From the NCBI RefSeq assembly GCF_007859915.1, contig NZ_SJPM01000005.1, forward strand, positions 429,222-493,221: 64,000 bases of DNA. Reading direction: 5' to 3'. Numbering within the stretch: the first letter of the stretch is position 1; the number at the start of each line of letters is the position of its first letter. Origin of the DNA: Neorhodopirellula pilleata. Its GTDB lineage: Bacteria > Planctomycetota > Planctomycetia > Pirellulales > Pirellulaceae. A program made the translations under genes and the position numbers. The notes under the pieces are model-generated. The model saw only the letters and a program-made list of their open reading frames with translations. It was not told the DNA's origin and did not search any database. Below are positions 27,101 to 36,600 of this stretch, in pieces.

Positions 27101-27264
27101 AGACCAGCCTGCAAGCACAGGTTCTGATTCCGATGGCCGTCAGCATCGCCTTCGGCATCATGACGTCAACAGTTCTCGTTTTGCTAGTCGTACCCAGCCT
27201 CTACGCCGTGTTGGCCGACCTCGGCTTTGTGTCCAACGACGCGGCTGTTTCCGGGTTGTCTTAG
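24157..27264 (+). CDS. RND family efflux permease
   Basis: 1035 residues, the normal size for an RND pump trimer subunit. The N-terminal helix starts MIAYFTRHPTAANLLM; the porter domain has YPGASAEEVEKSV. Helix 4 carries the proton-relay pair in LALGILMDDGIVIAENV, as in HAE-type pumps rather than metal-type HME pumps. The repeated second half has the matching helices, with LASLAGIVVNDSILLV as the helix-10 equivalent. Regulation resembles a metal system, but the pump sequence points to drugs, lipids or other hydrophobic compounds. The start is a GTG overlapping the adaptor stop. The right repeat arm begins 6 bp after the stop. Confidence 0.94.
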   Translation: MIAYFTRHPTAANLLMIVLLFLGLTAIPKLKRETLPDITPNQLQVSAMYPGASAEEVEKSVVTKIEEAIDGIQFVKEIVSDCREGIGAVTVEMATGGHSIVFKDEIATAVKAINDFPSSVETPIVSQIAETDRVLTVLVTGDLSTGDLKTHCEAIKRRLVQIPEVDLVDVTGFSERQIRVELSIEAIRRFGLTVKQVADLVRAQNSDSPAGGLKSDQRELLLRFADERRTLNDLKQLVVLGNAFGSEVLLGDIATVTESFSAEEQKTLLNGQRAGVLVVRKSKADDIIRVADAVRRFVQQEQERYPMITLTISGDSSSLVQDRLALLLKNGGQGFVLVFATLWLFFNWRLSFWVAASLPVSFLGAIFFMPLLGLSINMFTLLGMLLALGILMDDGIVIAENVAAHRSRGATALQAAIDGVSEVAAGVFSSFITTLCVLGPLAFISGRIGEVLGVIPVMLIVVLTVSLVEAFFILPAHLGHALEHGDVSRPNRWRRRIDAAFEFLRERVFGTLVDAAVSHRYLTLGLTVGTLLATMGLLASGTLKFLPFPQVEGDTVVARVVLPAGTPLERTESVMLALSNGLDRVNSKLQPAQPESQPLVQNRTLEYGINTEAFESGAHVATMTVELLTVDQRTARIDDVIAAWKQEVGSLADVLLLTISADSFGPAGRPIELRLKGNDLAELKLASAETLAWFSQFKGVRNLSDDLRKGKPEIQFRLATGATALGLTTSSVAEQVRAGFQGVDIGEVQLGDESRTINVGLEWLDRDGLSDLDVFPISLADGKLVPLATVADHQSTRGWSRISRVDRSRAVTVFGDVDSRITSGSALVARFRNEQADALRDRFPSVQFDFGGETKETRTTIVSLATGAAIGLVGVFVLLSFQFRSYFEPLVVMAAIPFALIGVLWGHVIVGIDMTMPSALGFASLAGIVVNDSILLVLFLKERRLENTDILSAATSASRERFRAIVLTSLTTVAGLLPLIFETSLQAQVLIPMAVSIAFGIMTSTVLVLLVVPSLYAVLADLGFVSNDAAVSGLS

Positions 27265-27270
27265 CATTAG

Positions 27271-27410
27271 CTGGACAGCGCCAGGTTCGCATCAGGACTT
27301 TTGCGTGCAACTATTTGTTTAACGGCAAGCCGCAGGCGTCAGTGTTTTCAGCTGCTCGCAGACGCCTGCGGCTTGCCGTTAAACGATTTCTGGAAAACAC
27401 TGAGATCAAG
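27271..27410. repeat. Right arm of the inverted repeat enclosing the RND module
   Basis: From inside out: CTGGACAGCGCCAGGTTCGC at 27271-27290 (exact complement of 20236-20255), the REP-like palindrome (27317-27340 and 27361-27384), then GATTTCTGGAAAACACTGAG at 27385-27404, the complement of the left outer word apart from a 2-base indel. The flanks are inverted relative to the left arm, but the palindrome loop (AGTGTTTTCAGC) lies in the same orientation in both arms. Confidence 0.85.
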
Positions 27411-28907
27411 TACGCCTGCGGTAGTGGGCTGGCGGCCCGCAAACGATATCGTTCGTTCGGTCGGTTTATCAAAGCGTTCCGCAACTCGGCGACAGCCGAA
27501 ACCGATTACCCCTTGCGACTGCCCCACGATTACCAGTACAGCGACGCCGATCCGAAGTCGGTCGTGCAGCCAGCTACTCCATTTGGCGATTCCGTCGATC
27601 TCACTGTTGGCCCAAGTCGTTCGGCAGCCTATGCCGCTTGGATGACGAGCGATTCAAATCCACGTTTTGCGAAAGTCATTGCCAATCGCTTGTGGAAGCG
27701 CGCGATGGGCATCGGTTTAATCGAACCGGTGGACGATCTGGATTCGGGTGATGCCGTAGGAGACAAGCGATTACTTCAATACCTCACGCAACTCATGCGT
27801 GACGTGAACTACGACTTGATTAAGTTTCAAAAGATTCTGTACCGCACCGAACTGTTTCAGCGGAGGGCGGTCAACTTTGAAATTGGCGATGGGCAACGAT
27901 TCCTCTATCCCGGACCTCGGCATCGTCGGATGAGTGCGGAGCAAATTTGGGACTCCATGGGAATCCTGATCCGCGCGGACTTTGATGGTACGATCGCAAA
28001 GAAACGCGAAACCTTGGGAAGTCGATACAAAAAGAATACGTACAACACGCTGCGACAATTGAATGATGGCGAAGCAATTTTACAGCGCACCGAAGCGGTG
28101 GCCGAGCTGGTCGCGTCAGCAACGGAGAAAACGTACGAGTACCGACGCGAATTTGATAAATTGGCTGCCAGTAAAGACGATGCCGCTGCCAGCCGCTGGC
28201 TTGATAAGCTGCTCGCCGAAAACGATCGCGACCTATCTAAGTTTTCAGAACTGACAGGAAATGGCGACGATCCCGGTCCCGCCAAAATGGCGCAAACTGG
28301 ATTTCACAACCAACGACAGGCACTCGTTCGCATCGCAACGACCAAATTCCCAAAATTGAAGGATCGCTACATCAAGCACTTCTTTCACGATACGCCCGGC
28401 AAGATCGCGGCGCAGGCCCGAAACGACAAAAAAAATGCTGCGATTCAGAACGAGTTGAAACGGCTAAAAGCCACAGGCGACGCTGCGGCTGTCAAGCGTT
28501 TTCAGCGAGCGCTTGCTCATCAGGAAAAGACTGCTGGAATCAAACGCGCCTCGGAGCTTGGCAATCCTTCCCCAGAGACTCATTTATTGCGAGAGATGGG
28601 CCAGAGCGATCGCGAGCTAATCAACAACAGTCGTCGCGAATCCAGCATTCCGCTCCATCTTGAGTTCCGAAACGGATCCATTGTGAGCCAGCTCAACGAT
28701 CCAGAAACGCAACTATGGTCACATTTGAGAGAGCTTGACTCAAACACCGCGATCATTCGTTCACTCTATCAGCAAATGCTGACGCGCCCACCTCGACCCG
28801 AGGAACTGGAGCTCCTGCGTCCCGAATTTCAATCCACGACCAACGATGGAATCGAGACAACAGTCTGGATACTGCTCAATACTGCTGAGTTTGTATTTCT
28901 CCCATAG
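27411..28907 (+). pseudogene. PSD1/DUF1553 protein, 5'-truncated
   Basis: The frame carries the second half of the planctomycete DUF1549-DUF1553 proteins: LRLPHDYQYSDADP, FAKVIANRLWKRAMGIGLIE, RLLQYLTQLMRDVNYDLIK, RTELFQRRA, and the closing LYQQMLTRPPRPEELELL with WILLNTAEFVFLP. The signal peptide, CxxCH heme motif and DUF1549 domain are missing. Homology starts just after the right repeat arm, so the gene appears cut at the module edge. The frame remains open upstream only by chance through the repeat and the pump gene. It is not expected to work. Confidence 0.8.
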
Positions 28908-29525
28908 GGGAAAAATCACGCTGTACGCCAATCGACATTGTTGGGCAATTTCACTTCTATGGCGAAGGAGTGCAGACAATCTAGTAAGCCCGAAACGCTC
29001 CTCAACGTGATGATGACCCCGGTTTGGTTCGGATGCTCGGCCTGACTCTGAATTGAGTTGAGGCTCGAACCGAATTGCTCTCTCTCTAGTCGAAAATGAC
29101 AAATCCCTCGGCCACCAAACATCTTGTGACCGGGGGATTTTTGGTTCGGATTGTGATCCGGTTTTTCGAAACTCCCCGAGGCGGTCGCTATCCGAACCGG
29201 GAATTCGTCGAGCTAGGTGCCTTTCGTACCAAGAGGTTACGTCGATTGCCTTACATCGAATGTTCAAGTGGAACTCCATTTTGGACCGAATTCGCGTGGA
29301 GTCCGAATCAGCCAAGCCGAAGCGGGATCGCATGCGATTGGCACATCATTATCAGGCATTGCCGGCTACTGGGGAGTTTGAATCGCGGGCGGCACTCGCT
29401 CGGCATCTAGGAGTCAGCCGTGCACGCGTCACTTAAATGTTTGAAACGACTGGATAAGGGTTGACGATGCCCAAGTCGCCGATGGCGAAACCTAAGCTTC
29501 CTCTCGGCGATGTGCGATATCAGAA
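28908..29525. other. Gap with degraded sequence between PSD1 fragment and sulfatase operon
   Basis: No intact gene apart from the possible small HTH remnant at 29260-29436. Around 29125-29210 there are inverted words (GGTTCGGATTGTGATCCGG and CGCTATCCGAACCGGG) that could form a hairpin. It is the 3' side of the minus-strand sulfatase operon, so a terminator is expected near 29500, but none is obvious. Confidence 0.4.
29260..29436 (+). pseudogene. Small helix-turn-helix remnant
   Basis: A 58-residue frame from an ATG ending LARHLGVSRARVT and a stop. SRAALARHLGVSRARVT is a clear helix-turn-helix of the kind seen in small planctomycete recombinase-associated proteins, where the text normally goes on. 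The next codon after Thr is TAA, one base from CAA, and the frame then goes on for seven residues. A nonsense mutation is possible. Confidence 0.4.
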
Positions 29526-31151
29526 TCACTTTGAATCCTTAGTCACAAAGTCGGGGAGACGTTTGTCATTGGGGTCAACGATTCGCACTCGCTTGTCGTT
29601 TTTCAGTTTTGGGCCAGGAGTGCTGCGGCCGTTGTCCACCTGTTCGCGGAGCAGGTCTGCCATGCTCTTGACGCGGTCGGCGTGACCGGCGGCGAGGTTG
29701 TGGCTTTCGGTTGGATCCTCAGCGAGGTTGTAGAGCTGGACGAATGGAGGCTTCAGCAGATCGGCTTCGGTTGGTTTGCCGCCAAATTGGTCGAGTGCTG
29801 ATCGCCACGCCTGTTCGGCGAGTGGTTCGTTGCCCGCTCCATTTTCGGAATTAACCTGCATGCCGCATGAAGGTGTGAGGCAGAGTTTCCAATCGCCTTG
29901 GCGAATCGCGAAGTGCATGGTCGATTCCATGACGAGATCGGTCCGAGTTCCTCGTGCTGACGGACTGCGTAGTAATGGTGCGAAGCTGATCGAATCGGGT
30001 GCTTCCGTTTGTCCCGTTACTTCACCGGTTAACTCCGCGAAGGTCGCCATCAAATCGCAGAGACCGACAAGCGAGTTGCACGTTGCTCCCTCGGGGATGA
30101 CGCCGGGCCAGCTTGCAATCAGCGGAATTCGCAGACCTCCTTCGTAGATCGAGAACTTGTAGCCGCGATAAGGCCCGCTCGGAAAATGGCCCTTTTCTTC
30201 GAGCTGGTGAATCTGGGCTGGCGTTGCCTTGAGGATGTTGCCGGCGTAGGGCGCAGGCCCGTGATCGGAAGAGAACAGGATCAACGTGTTGTCACTCAAC
30301 CCTTTGGCCTTGAGCGCGTCAGTAACTCGCTGAACCGAATGATCGACTTCCATCACGAAGTCGCCATACACGCCCAGTTTTGATTTGCCTTGCCATTTGA
30401 CGCCGGGACTGGTTGGAGTGTGAGGTGCTGTTAGGGCGAGGAACAGAAAGAACGGTTGCTCGGTGGTCTGCTGTTCGAGGAAGGACTCCGCTTCTGTGTA
30501 GAAGGTTTCGAGGACTTCGTGATCCTCGAAATCCATCTCGGCAGGCCCGACTCGGTTGAATGCACTCCAGCCTTTTTGTGCGGTCACCGCCCCCTGCCAG
30601 ACATTGTTCCGCGCAAACGCATAGGGATACATGTCGAGCGAACCGGGCAGGATAAAACTCTCATCAAAGCCAAATTGCACCGGGCCGTATCGAAGTGGCT
30701 TGGTGAAGTCGACGTTCGTGAGCCCTTGGTTCTCCCCGTCGCGCGTGGCCATCGTGGTGCCTAGATGCCATTTGCCAACGTAACCGGTTTGGTAGCCGGA
30801 TCGTTTGAGCAGCTTGCCGAGCGTTGATCGCTCGGTGCCGGGACGAGGTCCAACGAATCCCCACGGCCCGTTGTTGGTCGTTGCGCCGAATCGCCAATTG
30901 TAGCGCCCCGTCATGATGGCTCGACGAGTGGGACCGCAAATGGAAGCATTCGCGTGCGCATCCGTGAAACGCAGTCCCCGCGCCGCAAGTGCGTCGATGT
31001 TGGGCGTGTCGATCAGGCAACGGTCACCGCCGTAACACTTGACGTCGCCGATCCCGAGATCATCGGCGAGGATGAAAACAATGTTTGGTTTCTCTACTGC
31101 GTGGGCAAATGAAGCCACGCACATCAATAGTGAAAGAAGTATGTATTTCAT
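29526..31151 (-). CDS. Secreted sulfatase (arylsulfatase type)
   Basis: 541 residues with a signal peptide (LLSLLMCVASFAHA). The N-terminal metal-binding FILADDLG and the formylglycine motif Cys72-Gly-Pro-Thr-Arg76 in ICGPTRRAIMTGR are intact. LFSSDHGPAPY is the later metal-ligand block. It should remove sulfate from a glycan or other ester outside the cytoplasm. It needs a formylglycine-generating enzyme, which is not in the window. The start overlaps the preceding sulfatase stop (ATGA). It is last in the six-gene operon. Confidence 0.94.
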   Translation of the reverse strand: MKYILLSLLMCVASFAHAVEKPNIVFILADDLGIGDVKCYGGDRCLIDTPNIDALAARGLRFTDAHANASICGPTRRAIMTGRYNWRFGATTNNGPWGFVGPRPGTERSTLGKLLKRSGYQTGYVGKWHLGTTMATRDGENQGLTNVDFTKPLRYGPVQFGFDESFILPGSLDMYPYAFARNNVWQGAVTAQKGWSAFNRVGPAEMDFEDHEVLETFYTEAESFLEQQTTEQPFFLFLALTAPHTPTSPGVKWQGKSKLGVYGDFVMEVDHSVQRVTDALKAKGLSDNTLILFSSDHGPAPYAGNILKATPAQIHQLEEKGHFPSGPYRGYKFSIYEGGLRIPLIASWPGVIPEGATCNSLVGLCDLMATFAELTGEVTGQTEAPDSISFAPLLRSPSARGTRTDLVMESTMHFAIRQGDWKLCLTPSCGMQVNSENGAGNEPLAEQAWRSALDQFGGKPTEADLLKPPFVQLYNLAEDPTESHNLAAGHADRVKSMADLLREQVDNGRSTPGPKLKNDKRVRIVDPNDKRLPDFVTKDSK

Positions 31152-32728
31152 TGACTTATTGATGTCCTCGGAGCACTGCGGCCACTGTTCTTGCTTCTGT
31201 CCAGTTGCTGTTTCAGCTCTTTTACGATCTCCGGATGCTGGAAGTAGAGATTCGTTGTTTCACCCGGATCGTTCTCGATGTCGTAGAGTTGACCCGGTGC
31301 GTTGGGGGCTGATTCCGGCAGAGCGTATAAACTCTTCAGCTTGCCCCCGCCGTAGTTGTTGCCGCCGGAGCCTTTGTGATCGAGGTACTTCCACTTGCCT
31401 TTGCGAATCGCCAGCGCAAGGCTAATGGTCTGGTGGAGTGTAAAGTCCCGAACCTCTTCGTTCGTCTTGCCGAGCAGCACGGGGAGGACGCTCACACTGT
31501 CTTCGGCACTATCGCTGGGAAGATTCGCATCAACGATTTCCGCACACGTTGCCATGATGTCGGTCAGGCAGACGGTTTGGTCGACAACTGAGTTTGCCTT
31601 TACGCGTCCCGGCCAGCGGACGACCAACGGAACACGGTGGCCGCCTTCCCAGTTGTCTCGCTTCATCCCTCGCCACGGGCGAGCACCGTCGTGCTGATAC
31701 TTCGATCGCATGTTGAGCACCGTGCCAACTTCCGGACCGTTATCGCTGGTGACGATCACTAACGTGTTATCCGCGATGCCGAGTGATTCGAGTTTCTCCA
31801 GCAATCGACCGACGATGTGATCAAATTCAAAGATGAAGTCACCGTGCGGACCGGCATCTGTCTTTCCCTGGAACTCCTTGCCCGGAAACGATGGCAGATG
31901 AACTGCTTGAAGTGAATGAAACAGAAAGAACGGCTTGTCGGGTTTCTGTTTGCGATGGCGATCGAGAAAGTCGAGACTCTTCTGCAAGAACACCATGTCG
32001 ACTTCTTCATGGTCGAAGTCAGGCGCGATCATGCCGGGGCGACAGTCAAACGACCATTCGTGAGTCGGCAGCTTCGACTTGTCGACAATCTGCGTCGGCG
32101 GAACAGGGATGCGATCGCCGTCAATGAAAGCGTAAAGCCAGTCGCTGGTCGGGCAGCAAGCCGTGCCGAAGAAGTGATCGAACCCGCGATGGATCGGACC
32201 GTCAGTTATTCCGCGTGAGTAATCGACTCGCCGAACGGCATCCACACCGCGATTGGCTTTCACGCTGCGGTCAGCGTCCTTCGGCGGCTCTTTGTCATCA
32301 ATCACATTGCCGTCGCGATCGAGAAACGACATACCGATATGCCACTTTCCGAACATGGCCGTTTCGTAACCTTGATCGCGTAACATCCCGGGAAGCGTCA
32401 GCCGGTCTTTTGTGATTAGGCACGGGCCGCCGACTCCCGTGAACACACCGGCGTAGTTAAGTCGAAATGCCATTCGCCCCGTCATGATGCTGTAGCGGGT
32501 CGGCGTGCAAACGGTCGAAGGACTATGGGCGTCGGTGAACCGCATCCCTTCGCTTGCCATGCGATCAAGGTTCGGCGTTGGAGCTTTCGCTTCCGAGTTG
32601 TAACACCCAACATCGCCGTACCCGAGGTCATCGGCAAGAATCAGGACGATGTTCGGTTTGTCAGCGGCGGAGCCAACCGGCGCGATACTTAGCAAGCAGG
32701 CCAATGTGGTGAAGTAGACTCTGGTCAC
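31148..32728 (-). CDS. Secreted sulfatase
   Basis: 526 residues. Signal peptide (LACLLSIAPVGSAA), then LILADDLGYGDVGCY and the formylglycine motif Cys74-Thr-Pro-Thr-Arg78. The IVTSDNGPE block supplies further calcium ligands and WRGMKRDNWEGGHRVP fits group S1 sulfatases. The C-terminus holds the usual GQLYDIENDPGETTNL. It is in the middle of the operon: 1 bp after the ThuA-like gene and overlapping the next sulfatase by 4 bp. Confidence 0.95.
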   Translation of the reverse strand: MTRVYFTTLACLLSIAPVGSAADKPNIVLILADDLGYGDVGCYNSEAKAPTPNLDRMASEGMRFTDAHSPSTVCTPTRYSIMTGRMAFRLNYAGVFTGVGGPCLITKDRLTLPGMLRDQGYETAMFGKWHIGMSFLDRDGNVIDDKEPPKDADRSVKANRGVDAVRRVDYSRGITDGPIHRGFDHFFGTACCPTSDWLYAFIDGDRIPVPPTQIVDKSKLPTHEWSFDCRPGMIAPDFDHEEVDMVFLQKSLDFLDRHRKQKPDKPFFLFHSLQAVHLPSFPGKEFQGKTDAGPHGDFIFEFDHIVGRLLEKLESLGIADNTLVIVTSDNGPEVGTVLNMRSKYQHDGARPWRGMKRDNWEGGHRVPLVVRWPGRVKANSVVDQTVCLTDIMATCAEIVDANLPSDSAEDSVSVLPVLLGKTNEEVRDFTLHQTISLALAIRKGKWKYLDHKGSGGNNYGGGKLKSLYALPESAPNAPGQLYDIENDPGETTNLYFQHPEIVKELKQQLDRSKNSGRSAPRTSISQ

Positions 32729-32729
32729 G

Positions 32730-33638
32730 TTACTTTTCTCCCAGCCAGCGACAGGCGTTCGCCAAAATCTGCATCACTTCGGGCTGCTTGTAGACGGGGA
32801 ACGTTTCGTGGCCCGGTCGGAAGTAGAAGACGGTGCCTTTTGCGATCTTCCACGTCATGCCGCTGCGAAATCGTTCTCCCGACTCCCACGTTTCTTCAAA
32901 GACAACTTCGTCCGGCTCCGGAACGTGAAAGGGTTCGTCGTACATTTCGGTACTTCGCATCGCCATTGCTTTCGGCAGTCCCTCCGCGATTGGATGATCG
33001 GGCTTCATCACCGTCAACGTGCTTGGCGCACCGTCGGGCCGATACGCCGGAAAACAGCAGTTGGGAAGATCGACGCGGACTTTTGCTAAGTTCTTCCCTT
33101 GCTTCAGCGCCAGATAGGCAGGCGTGACGATCGAGTCGCGTGTCGGGACCATCCGTCCCGGCGGACGAACGAATTCAAACTCGATCGGCTTGCCACCTTC
33201 AGCAGGCGTGTACTTTCGGCGTGCATCGAACATTGTGCGTTCATTCATCGCCTCCATGAACGGCGTCGAAAAGTGCGCCGAATGAAGGAAGATCATGTTC
33301 AGTTTTCCGGACTTCAACCGCTTCATGATTTTGCGTTGTACGGTGTCCGGTGAGACTTCCCACTGCCGGACATGGCCCCACCAAATCATCACATCGGCCC
33401 AGTCGAGGTTTTCTGCTGTCAGTCCCTGCTCGGGGTCATTCAGGTTCACGCTCCGCAACTCGAAGTCGTCTGATGACGCATCGAGCCTGCTGGCAATTTC
33501 GTTACCGATGAAGTTCTCGTAAGCCTCCGCCTGCCGATCCTGCTGCTCGTCCCAAACGAGAATATGAATCGTTTCGGCCTGCAAAACGCTCGCATGAGCA
33601 GTCATTGCAAGACACAGAAGTAAGAAGATTCTCATCAT
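32730..33638 (-). CDS. ThuA-like domain protein, exported
   Basis: 302 residues with a signal peptide (FLLLCLAMTAHASVL). The ThuA-like glutamine-amidotransferase fold is shown by IHILVWDEQQ, the DVMIWWGHVRQWEV segment, KLNMIFLHSAHFSTPFME and the late KGTVFYFRPGHETFPVY. The family is common in polysaccharide-use operons; the exact reaction is not settled. Its tight place before the two sulfatases and after the heme protein supports a part in glycan breakdown. Confidence 0.88.
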   Translation of the reverse strand: MMRIFLLLCLAMTAHASVLQAETIHILVWDEQQDRQAEAYENFIGNEIASRLDASSDDFELRSVNLNDPEQGLTAENLDWADVMIWWGHVRQWEVSPDTVQRKIMKRLKSGKLNMIFLHSAHFSTPFMEAMNERTMFDARRKYTPAEGGKPIEFEFVRPPGRMVPTRDSIVTPAYLALKQGKNLAKVRVDLPNCCFPAYRPDGAPSTLTVMKPDHPIAEGLPKAMAMRSTEMYDEPFHVPEPDEVVFEETWESGERFRSGMTWKIAKGTVFYFRPGHETFPVYKQPEVMQILANACRWLGEK

Positions 33639-33670
33639 GTCGGTGTTTCCTTCGTTTTAGTTATTGATGC

Positions 33671-36600
33671 TCACTCTGTTGGTGATGAATCCGCCAATTG
33701 ATGAACTGTGTTTTGAATCGTGCCTGTAAACGTCTTGCCGCTTTCGCTCTTTAGCTTGTACGAAATCTGCATGCACCAAGTCGGACGCATGTGCGGTAAC
33801 CGCAATGTGACCGATCGGCCGTCTTCCGAGACTTCGGCGGAATCAATCGTCAACGATTGTTCGTCGTAGAGGTCCGATCCGTAGTTTGCCGTTCGCTTCA
33901 GTGCCCATGTGTCGACGAGATAGCTGTTCGGATCAGATGCGGATTGCACATCGACAGCTTGCGAGAACGTGATCGTCATGCCTTCGCTGTGGGCGGCGAG
34001 CCCGATTGGCAGCAACGATTCTGCACCCGTGTAACGAATGCGATAAAGCCCACCGGGACTCTCGCTTTGATCGCTTCCCCAAGCGTGCATGCCGCAAGCG
34101 TACATCTGCCCGTTTTCTGGATGAAATCTCGCTCGCATCACGCCGGTCGGAAATTGTGGGAGTGGCAGCCGACACATTCCGCCTTGCCAGAAATCGCCGA
34201 CCTTTTCATGCGGCACAATGTAGACTTTTCCGTAACCGTACGACAGATTCAGCAACGAACCGTTCAGTGGCCCCCACGCGTCACTGTTGACCCAAAGCAA
34301 TTCTGATGGCGAGCGATCGAATGACTTGTTGGGCCAGCAAAGTGGTTGCTCCATTGCATTGTCACTCGAGTCGGCCGGAGCACCGTAGCTGTACATGTTC
34401 CCATAGAAGCCACCTTCAATGACGCGGTTGATCCGGTTCATTGGATTCCAGTGGCCTTCCTGATCCGTGACGAAAAACGAACCATCCGGATTCAGGCAAA
34501 CACCATTGGCCGCTCGAAACCCATTGGCCAGAATCGTTGTCTTCATTCCATCGGCGCTCACTCGAAGTAGCGTTCCATGCTGAGGCACCAGCGAATCGCG
34601 TGCGTGACGGGCACTCTTGGCATAGTACAGGTTGCCTTCCGCGTCAGCCTGTAATCCCATCGCGAATTCGTGGAAGTGGTCAGTAACTTGATGATCGTTG
34701 TTGAAGCACTCGTAGAAGTCGGTTTCTCCGTCACCGTTGAGGTCGTTGAGGATGACGATCTGGTCTCGACAGGTGACAAAAATTCGACCGTCAACAATCT
34801 TGATCCCAAGCGGATGAAACAGCCCGGATGCAATCCGCCTCCAGTTGATCGAACCATTCAAATCTCTAGTGCTATCGACGATCCACACATCGCCGTCACA
34901 ACAGCAGGCAACCAGACGATCGCCGCCCTTGAAAAAGTCCAGCCCCGACATGCGAAGCCGACTCTTCCACGGATTGCTGGTTGGACGCGTTAAAGTATCG
35001 ACCGCGAAAGGACCATCATTCTTTGCATATTTCGGTGCCGTTGATTGAACCTCAGGCCATTGAGCAGGCCCGCCACGAGTCAGCAAGCTCAAGTCATCAA
35101 TTTTGTCGAACTTTGAATTCACGACGCTCGGGCGAACATCATCTCCCGCGATCCGCAGTGTGAAGTTGATCGGAGTCTGCGCCGAAGGGATACGAACAAC
35201 GGAAAAACCTCGGTCTTGCTCGATCGCCAGCGAATCTCCAGCCACCGCGGAATTCATCGAATCAGGTGCAACTCGCAGCGTCAGATCATGGGATGACTTG
35301 CCGACATTCAGCGTGCGAGTCCAAATCGTCGCGTCATCGTGTGTTTCGACGGCATGAGCTTCCAAGACATCGGCGTCACCGACTCTGTAGGAGGCGATCA
35401 CTCGGTCGCCGTGCTTGTAAGTGCCTTTGTACTGTGCCCAGTCGCGCGGAAGCGGTCCGTAAGCACGTCCGTCTTTGCCAAGCATGCGAGGGTCCTCAAA
35501 GCTGCCGGTGATCGGATGTGCCCAACCGGGCCCGGGTAGACTCTCGAAGTGCAAGTCGCCGACGGTACGCGGAGTGACGGCGTGATTGCCGTTGAACAGG
35601 ATTCCTTTCCAGTCGATGAACCCTTTTCCCGACCACGCTCCGGCGATTCGCATCGTATCGTGATCCAGTGCAATCCAGTGCGAACCCGCTGCGATCCCAC
35701 CAACACCCTTGTCCAGTCGAATTGCGATTCCCTTGTAAGCAAAGTTCGTATCGGTCGGCCATGTTTCGCGGGGCGGGCGACCCTCCCGAGCCGCCAACTC
35801 GTTTTCCTCTTTGGAAATCGCAGGCCGAGCAGCTTTATTCAGTCCAGCCATTTCATAAGTACTAATCAGGAACGGACCGTAGTCCATTTCGCTCCACGGT
35901 TCGCTCTTGATTGGCGCCGGTCCACGAAGTTTCCCCTTCGGCAAGCTTGCAAGGTACGCATCGTCAATGTTGGTGAATTGTGAAGCGTTGTGAGGTTTCA
36001 GGTAAGCCTCACGGATGTAGTGAATGACATCATACTTTTGCTGCGGAACCAATTGCCGTTGCGACAGCATCATCTTGTAGCCGTGCGTGATCGTTTTGTA
36101 GAGCGAATAGGGATCGCTGCCGTTCTTGAACTCACCGTCAGCGAAACGTATCGCATTGGGCAGCGAACCAGCTTCGGCCAGTGTGCCATGGCAGTTGACG
36201 CACAAGCTGTCGTAGAGTGCTTTTCCACGGTTTCGCGATCGAGCATCCCATGATCGAATCAGTCCCGCATGATTGAGATCGCTTTCGTACGCGGGCAACG
36301 GCGGCGGAACGAGTAAGGAAACATCGGGTTTCAGACGAGCAGCATTTTCAGGTCCGGCTTGACCGAGTTCCACCAGATAGCTGACGAGGTCATAGAATTC
36401 GTCTATGTCTTGTAGCTGATTGATAAGCCCAACCGGCATCATTGAATTTGACGGCAACCGTTCTTCTATCTCATCCAGCGAGACTGTGCGGGTCTTCTCT
36501 TCGCCGGGGACAAAGATGACCAATTCGTCCTCGGATTTTCCGCGAATCATTCCGGTTAACAGACGACCGCTGTCTAACAGCAGTTTTTCGGACTCATAGC

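Noticed and set aside
24157..27264. Calling the pump a CzcA/CnrA metal exporter
   Set aside because: The helix-4 motif is HAE-like; only the regulators resemble a metal system.
26868..27410. N-terminal part of the 679-residue plus-strand ORF that ends in the DUF1553 fragment
   Set aside because: These codons overlap the RND gene in another frame and the repeat arm. They carry no PSD1 homology, so they are not the gene's true start.
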